A stretch of DNA of 64,000 nt from NCBI RefSeq assembly GCF_018742245.1, contig NZ_CP036132.1, positions 3,033,001 to 3,097,000 on the forward strand, written 5' to 3'. Every line of letters starts with the position of its first letter. Within the stretch, counting starts at the first letter, position 1. A program made the position numbers and the translations under genes. The stretch comes from Bacillus mycoides (GTDB taxonomy: Bacteria > Bacillota > Bacilli > Bacillales > Bacillaceae_G). This document shows, piece by piece, positions 35,079 through 44,400 of this stretch. The notes below the pieces were generated by a model that had not been told where the DNA came from, did no database searches, and saw only the letters and a program-made list of their open reading frames with translations.

Positions 35079-35240
35079 CTATTCTTCTTTAAAAGCAATT
35101 TCTTTCGAAATGAGTTCTACATCTTTAATGAGTATCATTCTAACTTTCTTTAGCAGCCTTTAAATCATCAAGTATTAAAGAGAATCTATATTGTTTCATA
35201 GAGTCGATATTACCAAGCTAATCTGTCCCCAATTAATCGC
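35079..35240 (-). pseudogene. Relic of a second hblD 3' end
   Basis: About 160 bp align with the last part of hblD (36611-36760) with substitutions and small gaps; TCTTTCGAAATGA, AGAGTCGATATTA and the hblD-hblA spacer with AGGAGGAATATGAAATG are all recognisable. It shows that the duplicated unit was hblD-hblA, and that most of the second hblD was deleted. Confidence 0.88.
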
Positions 35241-35435
35241 TTCTGTTGCAAAGTTTTAAAAAACAAGTAAAATTGCAAGGTTATCTTTTTATTTTGGATG
35301 AAACTTATATAAGTGAAAGGCGAAGTCATTAATGAGACTCCGCCTTTCTGGTGTATAAGGATTTATTAATTTTCGTATTACTATTTAACAACGTAATCAT
35401 AGATTCTATATGTTTTAGGTGACTTTGCAACAGAA
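35241..35435. mobile_element. IS6-family mini-element (MITE-like)
   Basis: 195 bp bounded by perfect 14-bp inverted repeats TTCTGTTGCAAAGT/ACTTTGCAACAGAA, the IS6/IS257-type end also seen at 40377. The interior retains GGATGAAACTTATATAA, the remains of the DETYIK codons of an IS6 transposase. Sits exactly at the duplication breakpoint between hblA and the hblD relic. Confidence 0.78.
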
Positions 35436-35446
35436 TTAATATTTCC

Positions 35447-36574
35447 CTATTTTTGTGGAGTAACAGGTTCCACTTTTAATTCTTTTATCCCTTCTTTTAA
35501 TGTGACTGCATCTGTTCGTAATGTTTTCCAACTGTCTTTCGCTGCATTCAAGTTAGGTTTTAAGAATTTAAATTTATTTTGATCCGCTTTTTGGGCTGCA
35601 TTCTCAATATGTCCCAGCACCCCCGAATATTGAGAATCTAAATCATGCCACTGAGTGGACATATAAGTAAGAGCGTTAATAGCATCATCAAGTGCCTTAT
35701 GCATCTCACTAATATTAATATACGCAACTCCAACTACACGATTTAATGTTACTTTATAATCTACGGTCTGACGTAATTCTGCTAATGTAGGCTCTAACTT
35801 GGATAAATTACCTTGTGCTCCGAGTACTATTAGACCACCAATTAACGGTAGGCCAAAAAGGGCACCCTTCATTACATTAAATCCATCAGATTCTAATTGT
35901 TTATAATAATTTACTGATCCTAAAATTTCATCTAGACGTTTTTGATCGGCCTCAACATCAGCTCCTTGGTTTTTTAAAATCGATTGCAAGAGATCTTTAT
36001 TACTTCCAAATGCTCTAACATCTTGTCCAATAGCGTCTCTTAATTTAGTTAATTCTTGTATTAACTGTTGTGCAGACTTTTGGTTTTGTTGAATTTCACC
36101 TCGTAAATCTGTAATTCCTTCTTTTAAAGTTTCTCCATCCCCTGCATTAATCGCATCTACCATTGTTTCATAATAATTGTCAAATGTTGTGTCGTATTCA
36201 ACAATGCCTGTCAATGTATCTAAAAGCTGTTTTTTTACTTGTGTATCCCATGTAAGAGCATGTGCTCTTGCATTCTTTTGATCTTGTACAATTCTATCAG
36301 GTAAATCTACATATCCATTAATAGTAATTCCTTCAAAGTTCACATCTGGATTTTTAATTAACATATAAGAATAGGCATTCATAGATTTTGCAAATAACCC
36401 AGCCTTTTGCAAAGTTTCTTTCATCTTCGTTTCATTTGCTGAAAGAGACGTATCTCCATTGTTAGTTTGTTCAATTCCACTTGCAAAAGTTGCTACTGGT
36501 GAAACAACAGAAGTTGTTGTCAAAGTTAAAAACGTCGATACAGCGAGTAGTTTATAAGGGATTTTCTTCATCAT
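35447..36574 (-). CDS. hblA: Haemolysin BL binding component B
   Basis: 375 residues, signal peptide ending near VATFASG. Alpha-helical pore-forming toxin of the ClyA/Hbl/Nhe family; the hydrophobic segment MKGALFGLPLIGGLIVLG forms the beta-tongue-like hairpin. B binds the target membrane and assembles with L1 and L2. AGGAGG precedes the ATG. Third gene of the operon, 36 bp after hblD. Full length. Confidence 0.98.
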   Translation of the reverse strand: MMKKIPYKLLAVSTFLTLTTTSVVSPVATFASGIEQTNNGDTSLSANETKMKETLQKAGLFAKSMNAYSYMLIKNPDVNFEGITINGYVDLPDRIVQDQKNARAHALTWDTQVKKQLLDTLTGIVEYDTTFDNYYETMVDAINAGDGETLKEGITDLRGEIQQNQKSAQQLIQELTKLRDAIGQDVRAFGSNKDLLQSILKNQGADVEADQKRLDEILGSVNYYKQLESDGFNVMKGALFGLPLIGGLIVLGAQGNLSKLEPTLAELRQTVDYKVTLNRVVGVAYINISEMHKALDDAINALTYMSTQWHDLDSQYSGVLGHIENAAQKADQNKFKFLKPNLNAAKDSWKTLRTDAVTLKEGIKELKVEPVTPQK

Positions 36575-36610
36575 TTCATATTCCTCCTATATAGGTCTTA
36601 ATTTTCAGTT

Positions 36611-37831
36611 CTATTCTTGTTTAAAAGCGATGTCTTTCGAAATGAATTCTGCATCTTTATGAATATCATTCCAGCTTTGTTTAGCAGCTTTTAAATCATC
36701 AGGTATTAAAGAGAATTTATGTTCTTGCATAGAGTCGATATTATCAAGTAAATCTGTATAGTTAGCCCCCATTGTATTCCATTGCTTTTGAATATTTGTT
36801 AGAGACAGTATCGCTTGATCCACTGTCTGATACAGATATGCCAATGTGTCTTTCGCGTTAGTAAGCGAAATAACTGCTTGGCTAGCAAGATCAGCTTTCG
36901 TACCTAATTCTCCGATTTTTTTAGAGATTTCGTTATAGGAGTTCATATGATTAGACGCCGTGACACCAGCTGCTGTTCCTAAACCGATACCAGCTGCACC
37001 AAGAGCCGACAGGCCACCAATAACAGCCGGTGTTGCTGTACCGCCAGTTACGACAATTACTACCGCTCCTCCAATAGCTGCAATAACTAAAATAGCTGCT
37101 CCCAATCCACCACCAATTGACCATGCTAATACATCATCAAAATGTTTTTTCTGAGTAGAACGGAGTTGCTCAATTTCAGCTTGAAGTTGTGGAATTGTTG
37201 CCTGCTGACCTGCTAATATTGCCGTTAATCCACCTTTACCATCTGGGCCACCAACATTATTTTTAAAATCTGTAGAATTTTGATATAGTTTCCCTTTGAA
37301 GTCTTGTAACATCTTAATTACATCTGTAATTTCTTTTGAATTTGTATTAATTGTAGTGATTAAATCATTTATGCCCTCTTTTAGGCCTGCCTTATCTTTC
37401 TTTTGTACAGTATCTACTAATGTGTCGTAATAATTTTGAAATTGTTCATCGTAATTTACAATATTACGTGCTGTTTTTTGAATCTGCGGTTTTGCTGTAT
37501 CTAGCCAATAATTCGCATTGATTCGAGACAGTTCCTGATTAAGGTGAATATTTTTGATTAATTCTCCCCCTTCTGAACCTAAATCAATATTGGATAAATT
37601 TACATTCGGTTGCTTAATCATTGTTTTTGCGTACAAATCCATTACAAGAATATGAGATCCTGTTTCAGCCAATGCTTTCTTCAGTCCTTCAGGCCCTAAT
37701 GCATAATTCCCTATTTTCTGTTCTTGAGCGGTCTGTTCTTGTGCAAATGCATGAATAGTGTTACCGGTAGTAGAAGTTATAACCGTTGCCAGTGTGGCTA
37801 AAGTTAACACTTTAAATGGAAATTTCTTCAT
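36611..37831 (-). CDS. hblD: Haemolysin BL lytic component L1
   Basis: 406 residues from ATG 37831 (GGGAGG upstream). Signal peptide to HAFAQE. The long hydrophobic hairpin (WSIGGGLGAAILVIAAIGGA ... GLSALGAAGIGLGTAAGV) is characteristic of L1. Acts with L2 and B to lyse erythrocytes and cause diarrhoeal disease. Its 3' end was duplicated (relic at 35079). Confidence 0.98.
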   Translation of the reverse strand: MKKFPFKVLTLATLATVITSTTGNTIHAFAQEQTAQEQKIGNYALGPEGLKKALAETGSHILVMDLYAKTMIKQPNVNLSNIDLGSEGGELIKNIHLNQELSRINANYWLDTAKPQIQKTARNIVNYDEQFQNYYDTLVDTVQKKDKAGLKEGINDLITTINTNSKEITDVIKMLQDFKGKLYQNSTDFKNNVGGPDGKGGLTAILAGQQATIPQLQAEIEQLRSTQKKHFDDVLAWSIGGGLGAAILVIAAIGGAVVIVVTGGTATPAVIGGLSALGAAGIGLGTAAGVTASNHMNSYNEISKKIGELGTKADLASQAVISLTNAKDTLAYLYQTVDQAILSLTNIQKQWNTMGANYTDLLDNIDSMQEHKFSLIPDDLKAAKQSWNDIHKDAEFISKDIAFKQE

Positions 37832-37896
37832 ATCTATTTTCCTCCCTATTTTTCGATAGATTCTTATAACCTTCATGTTTTTATAAATTCCTAATA

Positions 37897-39216
37897 TTAA
37901 AATTTATAAACCTGTTCTTCAAGATAACTTGTCATGTTTTTTAATCTTCTTAATGTATCTTTTTGAGACTCCTGGTTAGTATTATCAACATTAGTAGATA
38001 AAGTTGTAATACTATTTTTTATTAGATTCAAATCTTCTTTATAGCGTTTCATTAGATCAAGTTCTACATCTACTTGATTTGCAAACGTATGCAAATCATT
38101 TTGCATAAGAAGAAGCATTGATTTTTGTAAATCTGCTATTGATAGTTTCGTTGTTAAATCATATAACTTTTGGTTTTGTTTCTCTAAATCATCTAAATGT
38201 GCTCGCTGCTCTGCTGTTAGTTTATTCATTTCAGCGAAGGCACCAAATGTTTTCTTAATTTTTTCAGTGTCAATAGCTTTCATCAAGTCATACTCTTGCG
38301 TTTTTGCGGCTGCAGCTGCAGCTATTTCACCTTGTTTGCTTTTCTCAATTGCTTCACGAGCTGCTTTTTTTGCCGATTCAATCTCTAAAGCAGTTTTACC
38401 CTTTTCTTTCGCTTCTTGCTCTGCTTTTGTCTCTGCTTCTAAAATAGTGCTATTAATTTCTTTTCCTTTGTTATACGCTGCCAACCCTGCTTGAGCAACC
38501 GGTTCAATGATTTCTTTTGAAAGACTATAGACTTCTTTGAATATAACAAATCCTTGTTCATTTAAAGCTCCTGGTACTAATGCTATTTGTTGTAAATCAT
38601 TCTGAATTGCTTTTTTTGTATTTATTAATTCATTTTTTAGCTGGTCTATTTTCCCTGTTCCATCTGAACTTAGTACATCCTGTGCTTTTGTCACATCAGT
38701 ATCGAGATCTTTAAGTTTTTTATCAAGCTGTAATTTAAGATCTGTTAATTCATTAATCTGACGTTGTACAATGTCTTTGTTCGTCATAGCCATTTCTTGA
38801 AGAACTTCAAGTCTATCCACAAAACCTTCTTTATCTTCTTTATTGTCTATAAACGCTTTTAATGTTGGATAATAGCTATTAAATTTAGTTACAAACCCTT
38901 TATTTTTTGAATTTAATAGAATTAAATGCGGATAAAGTTCTGATGACCATTCCTTCATATCTTGCTTGATTAGGAATTGATTTGTATTTAAAGCTGGGAC
39001 TTCCTCAAGCTGTACATTAGGACTCATTAAAGCTTGATCAATATATGTTTGGATTAATTTAGATTGTGCACCTAATTTTCGTAAGGATGAGGAAATATCC
39101 GTATTCTCTTGTTGCGTTTCTGCCTGAACGATTGGCATTGCGAGAGTATTGATAGGAATAGTCGCCCCAGTTACTATTGATGTTATTAAAAAACCTTTAA
39201 TTATTTTATTTTTCAT
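37897..39216 (-). CDS. hblC: Haemolysin BL lytic component L2
   Basis: 439 residues from ATG 39216 (GAGGTG upstream). Signal peptide ending PIVQAE. Long helices with an Ala/Glu-rich middle (AETKAEQEAKEKGKTALEIE). First gene of the hbl operon; the start lies about 900 bp from the PlcR box at 40120, so the transcript has a long leader, as known for hbl. Full length. Confidence 0.98.
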   Translation of the reverse strand: MKNKIIKGFLITSIVTGATIPINTLAMPIVQAETQQENTDISSSLRKLGAQSKLIQTYIDQALMSPNVQLEEVPALNTNQFLIKQDMKEWSSELYPHLILLNSKNKGFVTKFNSYYPTLKAFIDNKEDKEGFVDRLEVLQEMAMTNKDIVQRQINELTDLKLQLDKKLKDLDTDVTKAQDVLSSDGTGKIDQLKNELINTKKAIQNDLQQIALVPGALNEQGFVIFKEVYSLSKEIIEPVAQAGLAAYNKGKEINSTILEAETKAEQEAKEKGKTALEIESAKKAAREAIEKSKQGEIAAAAAAKTQEYDLMKAIDTEKIKKTFGAFAEMNKLTAEQRAHLDDLEKQNQKLYDLTTKLSIADLQKSMLLLMQNDLHTFANQVDVELDLMKRYKEDLNLIKNSITTLSTNVDNTNQESQKDTLRRLKNMTSYLEEQVYKF

Positions 39217-39393
39217 TCCGTACACCTCTTCACTATTGTCTGTTTATAATCTTATACATACATCTTGAACGACCTAACGCTAGGCTCTTTTCTTGCACAT
39301 ACTTGAGGAAGGAGAATTCTTTCGGATAGAGAGTGTTAAACCCTCGTTATTATTTACTTTTTATAGAATGTAAGGACCTTACTTCCCCCTCAT

Positions 39394-39578
39394 TTAATTA
39401 CTATGTTTTTCACAAGTAAACAATAAAAGTTCATCACCTATATTTGAATTAGCTGTCAAATGAATAGTATAATATTGATTTTTCTCTGGAGTTGCTGCTT
39501 GACTTACAGGAGCCCAGATAGATAAACTCATTGTTCCTAAAGCTAACCCTGCCATGACCTTTTTGATAATAATTTCAT
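39394..39578 (-). pseudogene. Frameshifted small secreted peptide in the hbl leader
   Basis: GGAGGG lies before ATG 39578, but that frame stops after 11 codons. One added A after ATGAAA gives MKIIIKKVMAGLALGTMSLS IWAPVSQA, a good signal peptide, then a mature part of about 33 residues ending LLLFTCEKHSN. Same strand as hbl and between its PlcR box and hblC. Family not recognised. 39579-40119 upstream holds no gene. Confidence 0.55.
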
Positions 39579-40119
39579 AATATCCCTCCTAGTTTTGTCG
39601 GCAAGGCCCTACAAGATTACAAAAGATGAAATTATACTGTACATTGCTTATACTTTTATTACGGAATAAAATCATTTTTGCTATGTAGAAACTTAAAACA
39701 CTTTTTTTCAAATGTGATACTTTTGAGATTCTAGACCCTTTTGTAAATGAACGAATATTAAGATAATTAACTTCGACATAATGTTACTTGCAACTTTAGT
39801 GCACATTTATTATTGCAATCTTCTCCCCCTCGAGTGGTCATACCAATTGCACCTTTATTAAAACATCAATTTTTTAATACGTAAATAGTAGAATTTTGTC
39901 GATTATATTCAATAATTCGAATGTCGAGTGTTAATGTAAATGAAAATGTTATATTTATAAAATGATTTTTTAATATAATTTAAGTAATTATAGCAGTTAC
40001 AACTTGATATACTTAGTTAAAAAGGAGTTATTTTAACTATATAAAAAATAGTTAATATAATTTGAATTTTGTTTAATATAATTTAATCACACTCTGCATA
40101 TCGATCCCCTTTATTTAGA

Positions 40120-40135
40120 TATGCATAATTACATA
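40120..40135. promoter_or_regulatory. PlcR box
   Basis: TATGCATAATTACATA matches the PlcR recognition sequence TATGNANNNNTNCATA exactly. PlcR with its PapR peptide activates extracellular virulence genes in the B. cereus group, including hbl. Confidence 0.9.
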
Positions 40136-40151
40136 TTTCTCCATGACAAAA

Positions 40152-40217
40152 AACAACAAATAAACAACAAATAATAGACGAATAAACAACAAATAAAAGA
40201 TAAATAAGCAACAAATA
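40152..40217. repeat. Six 11-bp tandem repeats upstream of the PlcR box
   Basis: Units start every 11 bp at 40152, 40163, 40174, 40185, 40196 and 40207. Units 1, 2 and 4 are AACAACAAATA; unit 6 is AGCAACAAATA; units 3 and 5 are degenerate. A related inverted stretch (TTATTTGTTATTTTTCG) follows at 40242. Confidence 0.85.
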
Positions 40218-40305
40218 ACAACATTTTTAAAAAACATGTCGTTATTTGTTATTTTTCGTTATAATATTTATAACTTAATATGAAGATTTAATAAAATTCG
40301 GTTTA

Positions 40306-40376
40306 ATGTCAGCTCTAAAAAACAGTAAAATTGGTACAAAGTTGAATACATTAATGATTACAGCTAGTATCGTATG
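40306..40376 (+). pseudogene. Methyl-accepting chemotaxis protein, 5' fragment
   Basis: MSALKNSKIGTKLNTLMITA SIV, ending at the IS6-type end. A basic KIGTKLN start running into a first membrane helix is typical of Bacillus chemoreceptors. Ribosome binding site weak. The rest of the gene is absent. Confidence 0.45.
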
Positions 40377-40676
40377 GGTTCTATTGCAAAGTTTTCTAAC
40401 TAGGGTACACTCTAGAAAAAGGAACAAGGAGAATCATACATGCAATATTTTAATGGGAAACAGTTCAAGAAAGATTTTATTTTGGTAGCCGCTGGCTACT
40501 ACTGTCGTTTTTCTTTAAACTATCGGGATGTATCTGAGATTTTGAAAGAACGTGGGATTTCCGTACACCCTACAACTATCATGCGATGGGTTCATGAATA
40601 TGGTAATCTTATTTATCAGATTTGGAAAAAGAAAAACAAATCTGCGCAACTCTCTTGGCATCTGGATGAAACCTAA
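40377..40676 (+). mobile_element. IS6-family (IS257-like) element, 5' fragment
   Basis: Left end GGTTCTATTGCAAAGTTT, then AAGGAG and a transposase start (40440) reading MQYFNGKQFKKDFILVAAGY YCRFSLNYRDVSEILKERGI and HPTTIMRWVHEYG; it stops at DET-TAA just before the YIK of the first DDE motif. No right end. Distinct from the IS240 copies. Confidence 0.85.
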
Positions 40677-41058
40677 ATTGGGTAAAAACAAATCAAGACT
40701 AAAATGAAGAAACTATAGAATAAATAAGGCCTCCTACTTTGGTTATATGAACACAAAGTAGAAAGCCAGTTTAGTTTATGTTGTTCAACAATCGCACTCT
40801 TCACCTTAAGTTCTACTCGAGTTAAAACAACAATTGTTGTAATATGAAGTTATTAAAACATTTGTTGTTTTAAAGAAATTACGGGAAAACAATTTGTTTT
40901 TATGGCACGATATCGAAAAAAAGCAAAAGAACTTGGGAGGAACTTTTAAAAATATCCTCCGTATGAATAAAGCCTTTGATAAAATTAGTGCGATTGCCTT
41001 TGTTCGGCAAACGCGCCCGATTACGGAATAGTAGCGCCCCCCCAGTATAATCACCTTT
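40677..41058. other. Gap with an unidentified coding-like fragment
   Basis: A plus-strand frame before TAG 41029 reads NNLFLWHDIEKKQKNLGGTF KNILRMNKAFDKISAIAFVR QTRPITE. It looks like the C-terminus of a real protein, but I cannot name it. An imperfect hairpin lies at 40730-40770. Confidence 0.4.
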
Positions 41059-41400
41059 TTACGAAATAAATGCTCCCATCATAAACTTTTGGCCTATTAA
41101 AAATAATCCCCAAGCAACTATTCCTAGTGAAATCGCTAGAACTAAATGAACAGATTGCTTTAATGCGATATAGATCACAAACAGCATTATCGCTGTTGCA
41201 GGAAATCCTACTAAAACGCCAAGTGTAAATTTGTTGATGTTTTGAGTAGATTCTCCTTGAATTGTTAGCCAAATAATACTTAGGATGCTGATTAAAGGAA
41301 GAGCAGCTACAATGCCTCCATATACAGGGAATCGCCTAGCCAATTCTGTTACGATGCCAATAATGGCAGCTGAACTTATAATTTTTATTAGCAAATACAT
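41059..41400 (-). CDS. DUF3147-family membrane protein
   Basis: 113 residues, four membrane helices. The start (MYLLIKIISSAAIIGIVTEL ARRFPVYGGIVAALP) fits DUF3147, small integral membrane proteins of unknown function. Its ATG directly follows the stop of the MarR gene (TAA-ATG), so the two are coupled; the regulator probably controls it. Confidence 0.8.
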   Translation of the reverse strand: MYLLIKIISSAAIIGIVTELARRFPVYGGIVAALPLISILSIIWLTIQGESTQNINKFTLGVLVGFPATAIMLFVIYIALKQSVHLVLAISLGIVAWGLFLIGQKFMMGAFIS

Positions 41401-41799
41401 TTATTTTGATACCTCACTTAAAATACGAAATGCTTCAACTACCATTTCCCTTTCATTAGCCGATAACCTGGTAAGTGCAGCTTGCAGTTTATTTTCATCT
41501 AACTCTGTATTCTTCTTTAATATTGCGGAACCTATTTCTGTTAAATGTAGATACACCTTACGTTGGTCTTCTTCCGACCTTTCTTTATACAACCATCCAT
41601 TACCCACTAATTTTTTTACATGTTCCGAAGCTGTATTGTGTGAAATTGATAATTGCTCAGCAATGTCACGAATCATAACATATTGCTTTTTCTGAACCGT
41701 TTGTAAAATACGAACACTTTGATGCGAAATGGCTTCCTCTTGCTTAGGATGTAAATTGAAGTAAATATCGGAAAAGTAATTATTTATATTTTGAATCAT
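41401..41799 (-). CDS. MarR-family regulator
   Basis: 132 residues. Winged-helix core: YVMIRDIAEQLSISHNTASE HVKKLVGNGWLYKERSEEDQ RKVYLHLTEIG, with the MarR wing (RSEEDQRKV). AGGAGCG precedes ATG. Two palindromes just upstream are its likely operators, so it should repress itself and the DUF3147 gene. Confidence 0.9.
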   Translation of the reverse strand: MIQNINNYFSDIYFNLHPKQEEAISHQSVRILQTVQKKQYVMIRDIAEQLSISHNTASEHVKKLVGNGWLYKERSEEDQRKVYLHLTEIGSAILKKNTELDENKLQAALTRLSANEREMVVEAFRILSEVSK

Positions 41800-41820
41800 T
41801 AAACCACGCTCCTAAATTAA

Positions 41821-41853
41821 TCGTATAATACGATTATATCGTAAATTGCGATA
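41821..41853. promoter_or_regulatory. Probable MarR operators
   Basis: TCGTATAATACGA (41821-41833, perfect) and TATCGTAAATTGCGATA (41837-41853, one mismatch), adjacent and 22 bp upstream of marR. Confidence 0.65.
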
Positions 41854-41959
41854 TATTATCAATAAAAAATTCTCCCTGTCTTTTCTATTTTAGTAACGGG
41901 GATCAGATTATAAAATAAGCGCTTATCCTTTTTCAAGGATTGCGCCCGTTTGTTAAACA

Positions 41960-42805
41960 TTATTTAAAAATATCTTCTAGTTCATCTTTTAATATTTCCT
42001 TGGTCTTGCCTAGATTGAATTGGGAATTATCAAGCCAAATTTTCTTCATATCAAGATTGTCGTAGATTTCTTTTTCGAGCAACTTCATAGCCTCTAACAC
42101 CTTAATAGTTCCATCTACTCCATATAATTTGTGGCTTTCCCCGTAACCTTGTTCAGTATAATATTCGATAAACCCCTCCGACCATGCTTTTGGCCGTTCA
42201 TCTAAAGCTTTTTTAAAGGATGTTTCAAGGTTGTTTTGATCCACATATATTAATAATGGATTTAAACTTTTTATATTCTCGGCTAACCCTAAAACGTAGC
42301 CTGAAACCTCTTCCATCGATCTATTATATTTGACCAATCCGATAGTCAATGGGTTTTGCATAAAACAACATTCAAATACATAAGGTGAATCTTCATGAAG
42401 TGCCTTTTCACCAAAGTCCTTCCAACTTTCCGTTATGAGTTCTGTATTTTTTTCAAATGAAAGTTCATAAATATCACGAGTGCAAATTTCATTGAATAGC
42501 TGATGAGGTATTTGTTCCCCATATTTTTCCTTGATTTTAACATACGGAATAAAATATCCGTTTCCTTTCATCACCACGTTATTTTTTAGCATTTTTTGGT
42601 ACTCAGGGTATTCTTCTAGAAGTCTTCTATATTCGTTTTTATCAAAAAAAGCGACACTATCATAATCAGCAGGGTGATCTAAATTGCCTTCTAAAAAGAG
42701 TTGGGCATCCAACCCTTGTTTTTTCAAAAGCTCGTGTACAAGTTTTGCAATAGTTGTTTTTCCTGATCCGGGTAAACCTTCGATCAAAATTAATTTTGTA
42801 TTCAT
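41960..42805 (-). CDS. P-loop kinase-like protein
   Basis: 281 residues from ATG 42805 (AAAGGAG upstream). MNTKLILIEGLPGSGKTTIA K has Walker A at residues 10-18; later ESWKDFGEKALHEDSPYVFE CCFMQNPL and LNPLLIYVDQNNLETSF. Resembles B. cereus-group nucleoside-triphosphatase/kinase proteins of unknown substrate. The IS240 at 42921 sits 115 bp upstream and may have replaced its promoter. Confidence 0.75.
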   Translation of the reverse strand: MNTKLILIEGLPGSGKTTIAKLVHELLKKQGLDAQLFLEGNLDHPADYDSVAFFDKNEYRRLLEEYPEYQKMLKNNVVMKGNGYFIPYVKIKEKYGEQIPHQLFNEICTRDIYELSFEKNTELITESWKDFGEKALHEDSPYVFECCFMQNPLTIGLVKYNRSMEEVSGYVLGLAENIKSLNPLLIYVDQNNLETSFKKALDERPKAWSEGFIEYYTEQGYGESHKLYGVDGTIKVLEAMKLLEKEIYDNLDMKKIWLDNSQFNLGKTKEILKDELEDIFK

Positions 42806-42920
42806 CCTGTCTCCTTTGTTTAATTCTTTTTCAGTTAAATGGCCCGATTCTTGAAGATCAAAGAAAAACAAGCCAGCTTTTCCGTTGCATTTATTTAACG
42901 GGCAACGTATTAAACCTTTT

Positions 42921-43763
42921 GGTTCTGGTGCAAAAATCATTTGATAGAGACATAGAAACCTACATAGACTGTTCAATGGCAGATTATGATGCAATTCCAA
43001 ACAATTTATGTATGAACCTAACTTCATTTTGGGCAGACTTCACCTGTGAGTGAAGTTGTCCTTTTTTCATCATATGCATGGCTTCAACACCACTCAATAT
43101 AGAGGTTGCTGTTTTAAATGACTTGAATCCCAACATAGAACGCACGCGTTTCTTAATAAAACGATGATCCTGTTCCACTATATTATTGAGATATCTAACT
43201 TGCCTTAGTTGTATACCTTCAGGCATATGTTTCTCTTCTTTCAACTCTTGAATCGCTACAGGATAGGCAGGATTCTTATCTACTGTTATCACGCGAGGTT
43301 TAGAAACGTACGAAAAAGCCAAGGTTTTCTTGAAAAAGTGCTTGGCTGCTTGTTTATCTCTTGATTGACTTAGATAAAAATCAATTGTATCCCCTTCTGA
43401 ATCGACTGCACGATATAAATACATCCATTGCCCTTTTACTTTGATATATGTTTCATCGACTCTCCAAGAGTCATTTGTTGACTTAAGATGATGTCGTACT
43501 TTCTCTTCTAATTGAGGTCCATATTGATGAACCCAGCGCATAATCTTTGTGTGAGCAATTGATAATCCTCTTTCCTCCATCATTTCCACCAGGTTACGAA
43601 AGCTCAAATTGTACCGTAGGTACCACCTTACTGTTAATAAGATTAGTTCAGGCTGATAATGCTTCCATTTGAACAAATTCTCCTTTTCCATACTGATCAC
43701 ACACCTTTTGTAGAGTAGTAATATCAGTATGTCCAAGTTTAAGAGATTTTTTGCACCAGAACC
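42921..43763 (-). mobile_element. IS240-type element 2 (IS6 family), complete
   Basis: 843 bp, ends GGTTCTGGTGCAAAAA and TTTTTGCACCAGAACC. Flanking 8-mers (AACCTTTT, AAAATTAG) do not match, so there is no target duplication. Confidence 0.93.
42984..43691 (-). CDS. IS240-type transposase 2
   Basis: 235 residues from MEKENLFKWKHYQPELILLT. DDE residues in DETYIKVKG, VITVDKNPAYP and NNIVEQDHRFIKKR. Intact and closely related to the 27646 copy. Confidence 0.95.
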   Translation of the reverse strand: MEKENLFKWKHYQPELILLTVRWYLRYNLSFRNLVEMMEERGLSIAHTKIMRWVHQYGPQLEEKVRHHLKSTNDSWRVDETYIKVKGQWMYLYRAVDSEGDTIDFYLSQSRDKQAAKHFFKKTLAFSYVSKPRVITVDKNPAYPVAIQELKEEKHMPEGIQLRQVRYLNNIVEQDHRFIKKRVRSMLGFKSFKTATSILSGVEAMHMMKKGQLHSQVKSAQNEVRFIHKLFGIAS

Positions 43764-43806
43764 AAAATTAGTATATTTTTTGATTACATTTCTATGAAAT
43801 CATACA

Positions 43807-44274
43807 TTAAGCATAATTCCAATCTTTTCCGATATCACAATCCCCATATGGATTTATTCCATCAAATGCTCCAACATACATAACTTTCCCACTGCGAATG
43901 ATCCATTCCATACCATGTTCCTCTTCCCATGTGCAATTTAATTCTAAATCAATGACAGGTTCAGATTTATTTTTAGGATTCGGAATACATATAGTATTTG
44001 GTGTAATATGAGGTAGAACATCTGTCAGTTTAGAAAATTCTATAATATCTTCACCTATATCATCAAGAAATTCATTACAGTATCTAATAGATGCTTTACA
44101 AAGTTTATTTATCAGTTCTTCACTTAAAGAATTTAAGTATGTTATACATAGCTCTGCGTATTCGATATCTGCATCTTGGTCTATGTATACCAGAATATTT
44201 TGATCAAATAATTCGAAATAGGCTTCTCCTTCTAATTCGGAATTTTCATTGGTTTTAAGGTTTTTAATAGCCAT
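43807..44274 (-). CDS. DUF6985-like protein
   Basis: 155 acidic residues. The end (EEHGMEWIIRSGKVMYVGAF DGINPYGDCDIGKDWNYA) fits DUF6985, a small domain often found among toxin-immunity and unknown genes. AGGAGGT precedes ATG. It lies 43 bp from the IS240 and 126 bp from another unknown gene on the same strand. Confidence 0.6.
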   Translation of the reverse strand: MAIKNLKTNENSELEGEAYFELFDQNILVYIDQDADIEYAELCITYLNSLSEELINKLCKASIRYCNEFLDDIGEDIIEFSKLTDVLPHITPNTICIPNPKNKSEPVIDLELNCTWEEEHGMEWIIRSGKVMYVGAFDGINPYGDCDIGKDWNYA

Positions 44275-44400
44275 TTCATTTAATACCTCCTTTAAATTGA
44301 ATTTTTCTATTATAAGTAGTCTCTATTTTTTTAAGGTTATTAACTAACTATATTTAAACTAATCGGAACAATGTCCCCTATTTTAGATACTGTTAGATTA

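Noticed and set aside
40149..40222. Tandem repeats as a CRISPR array or replication iterons
   Set aside because: Units are 11 bp with no spacers and no rep or cas genes; promoter position fits better.
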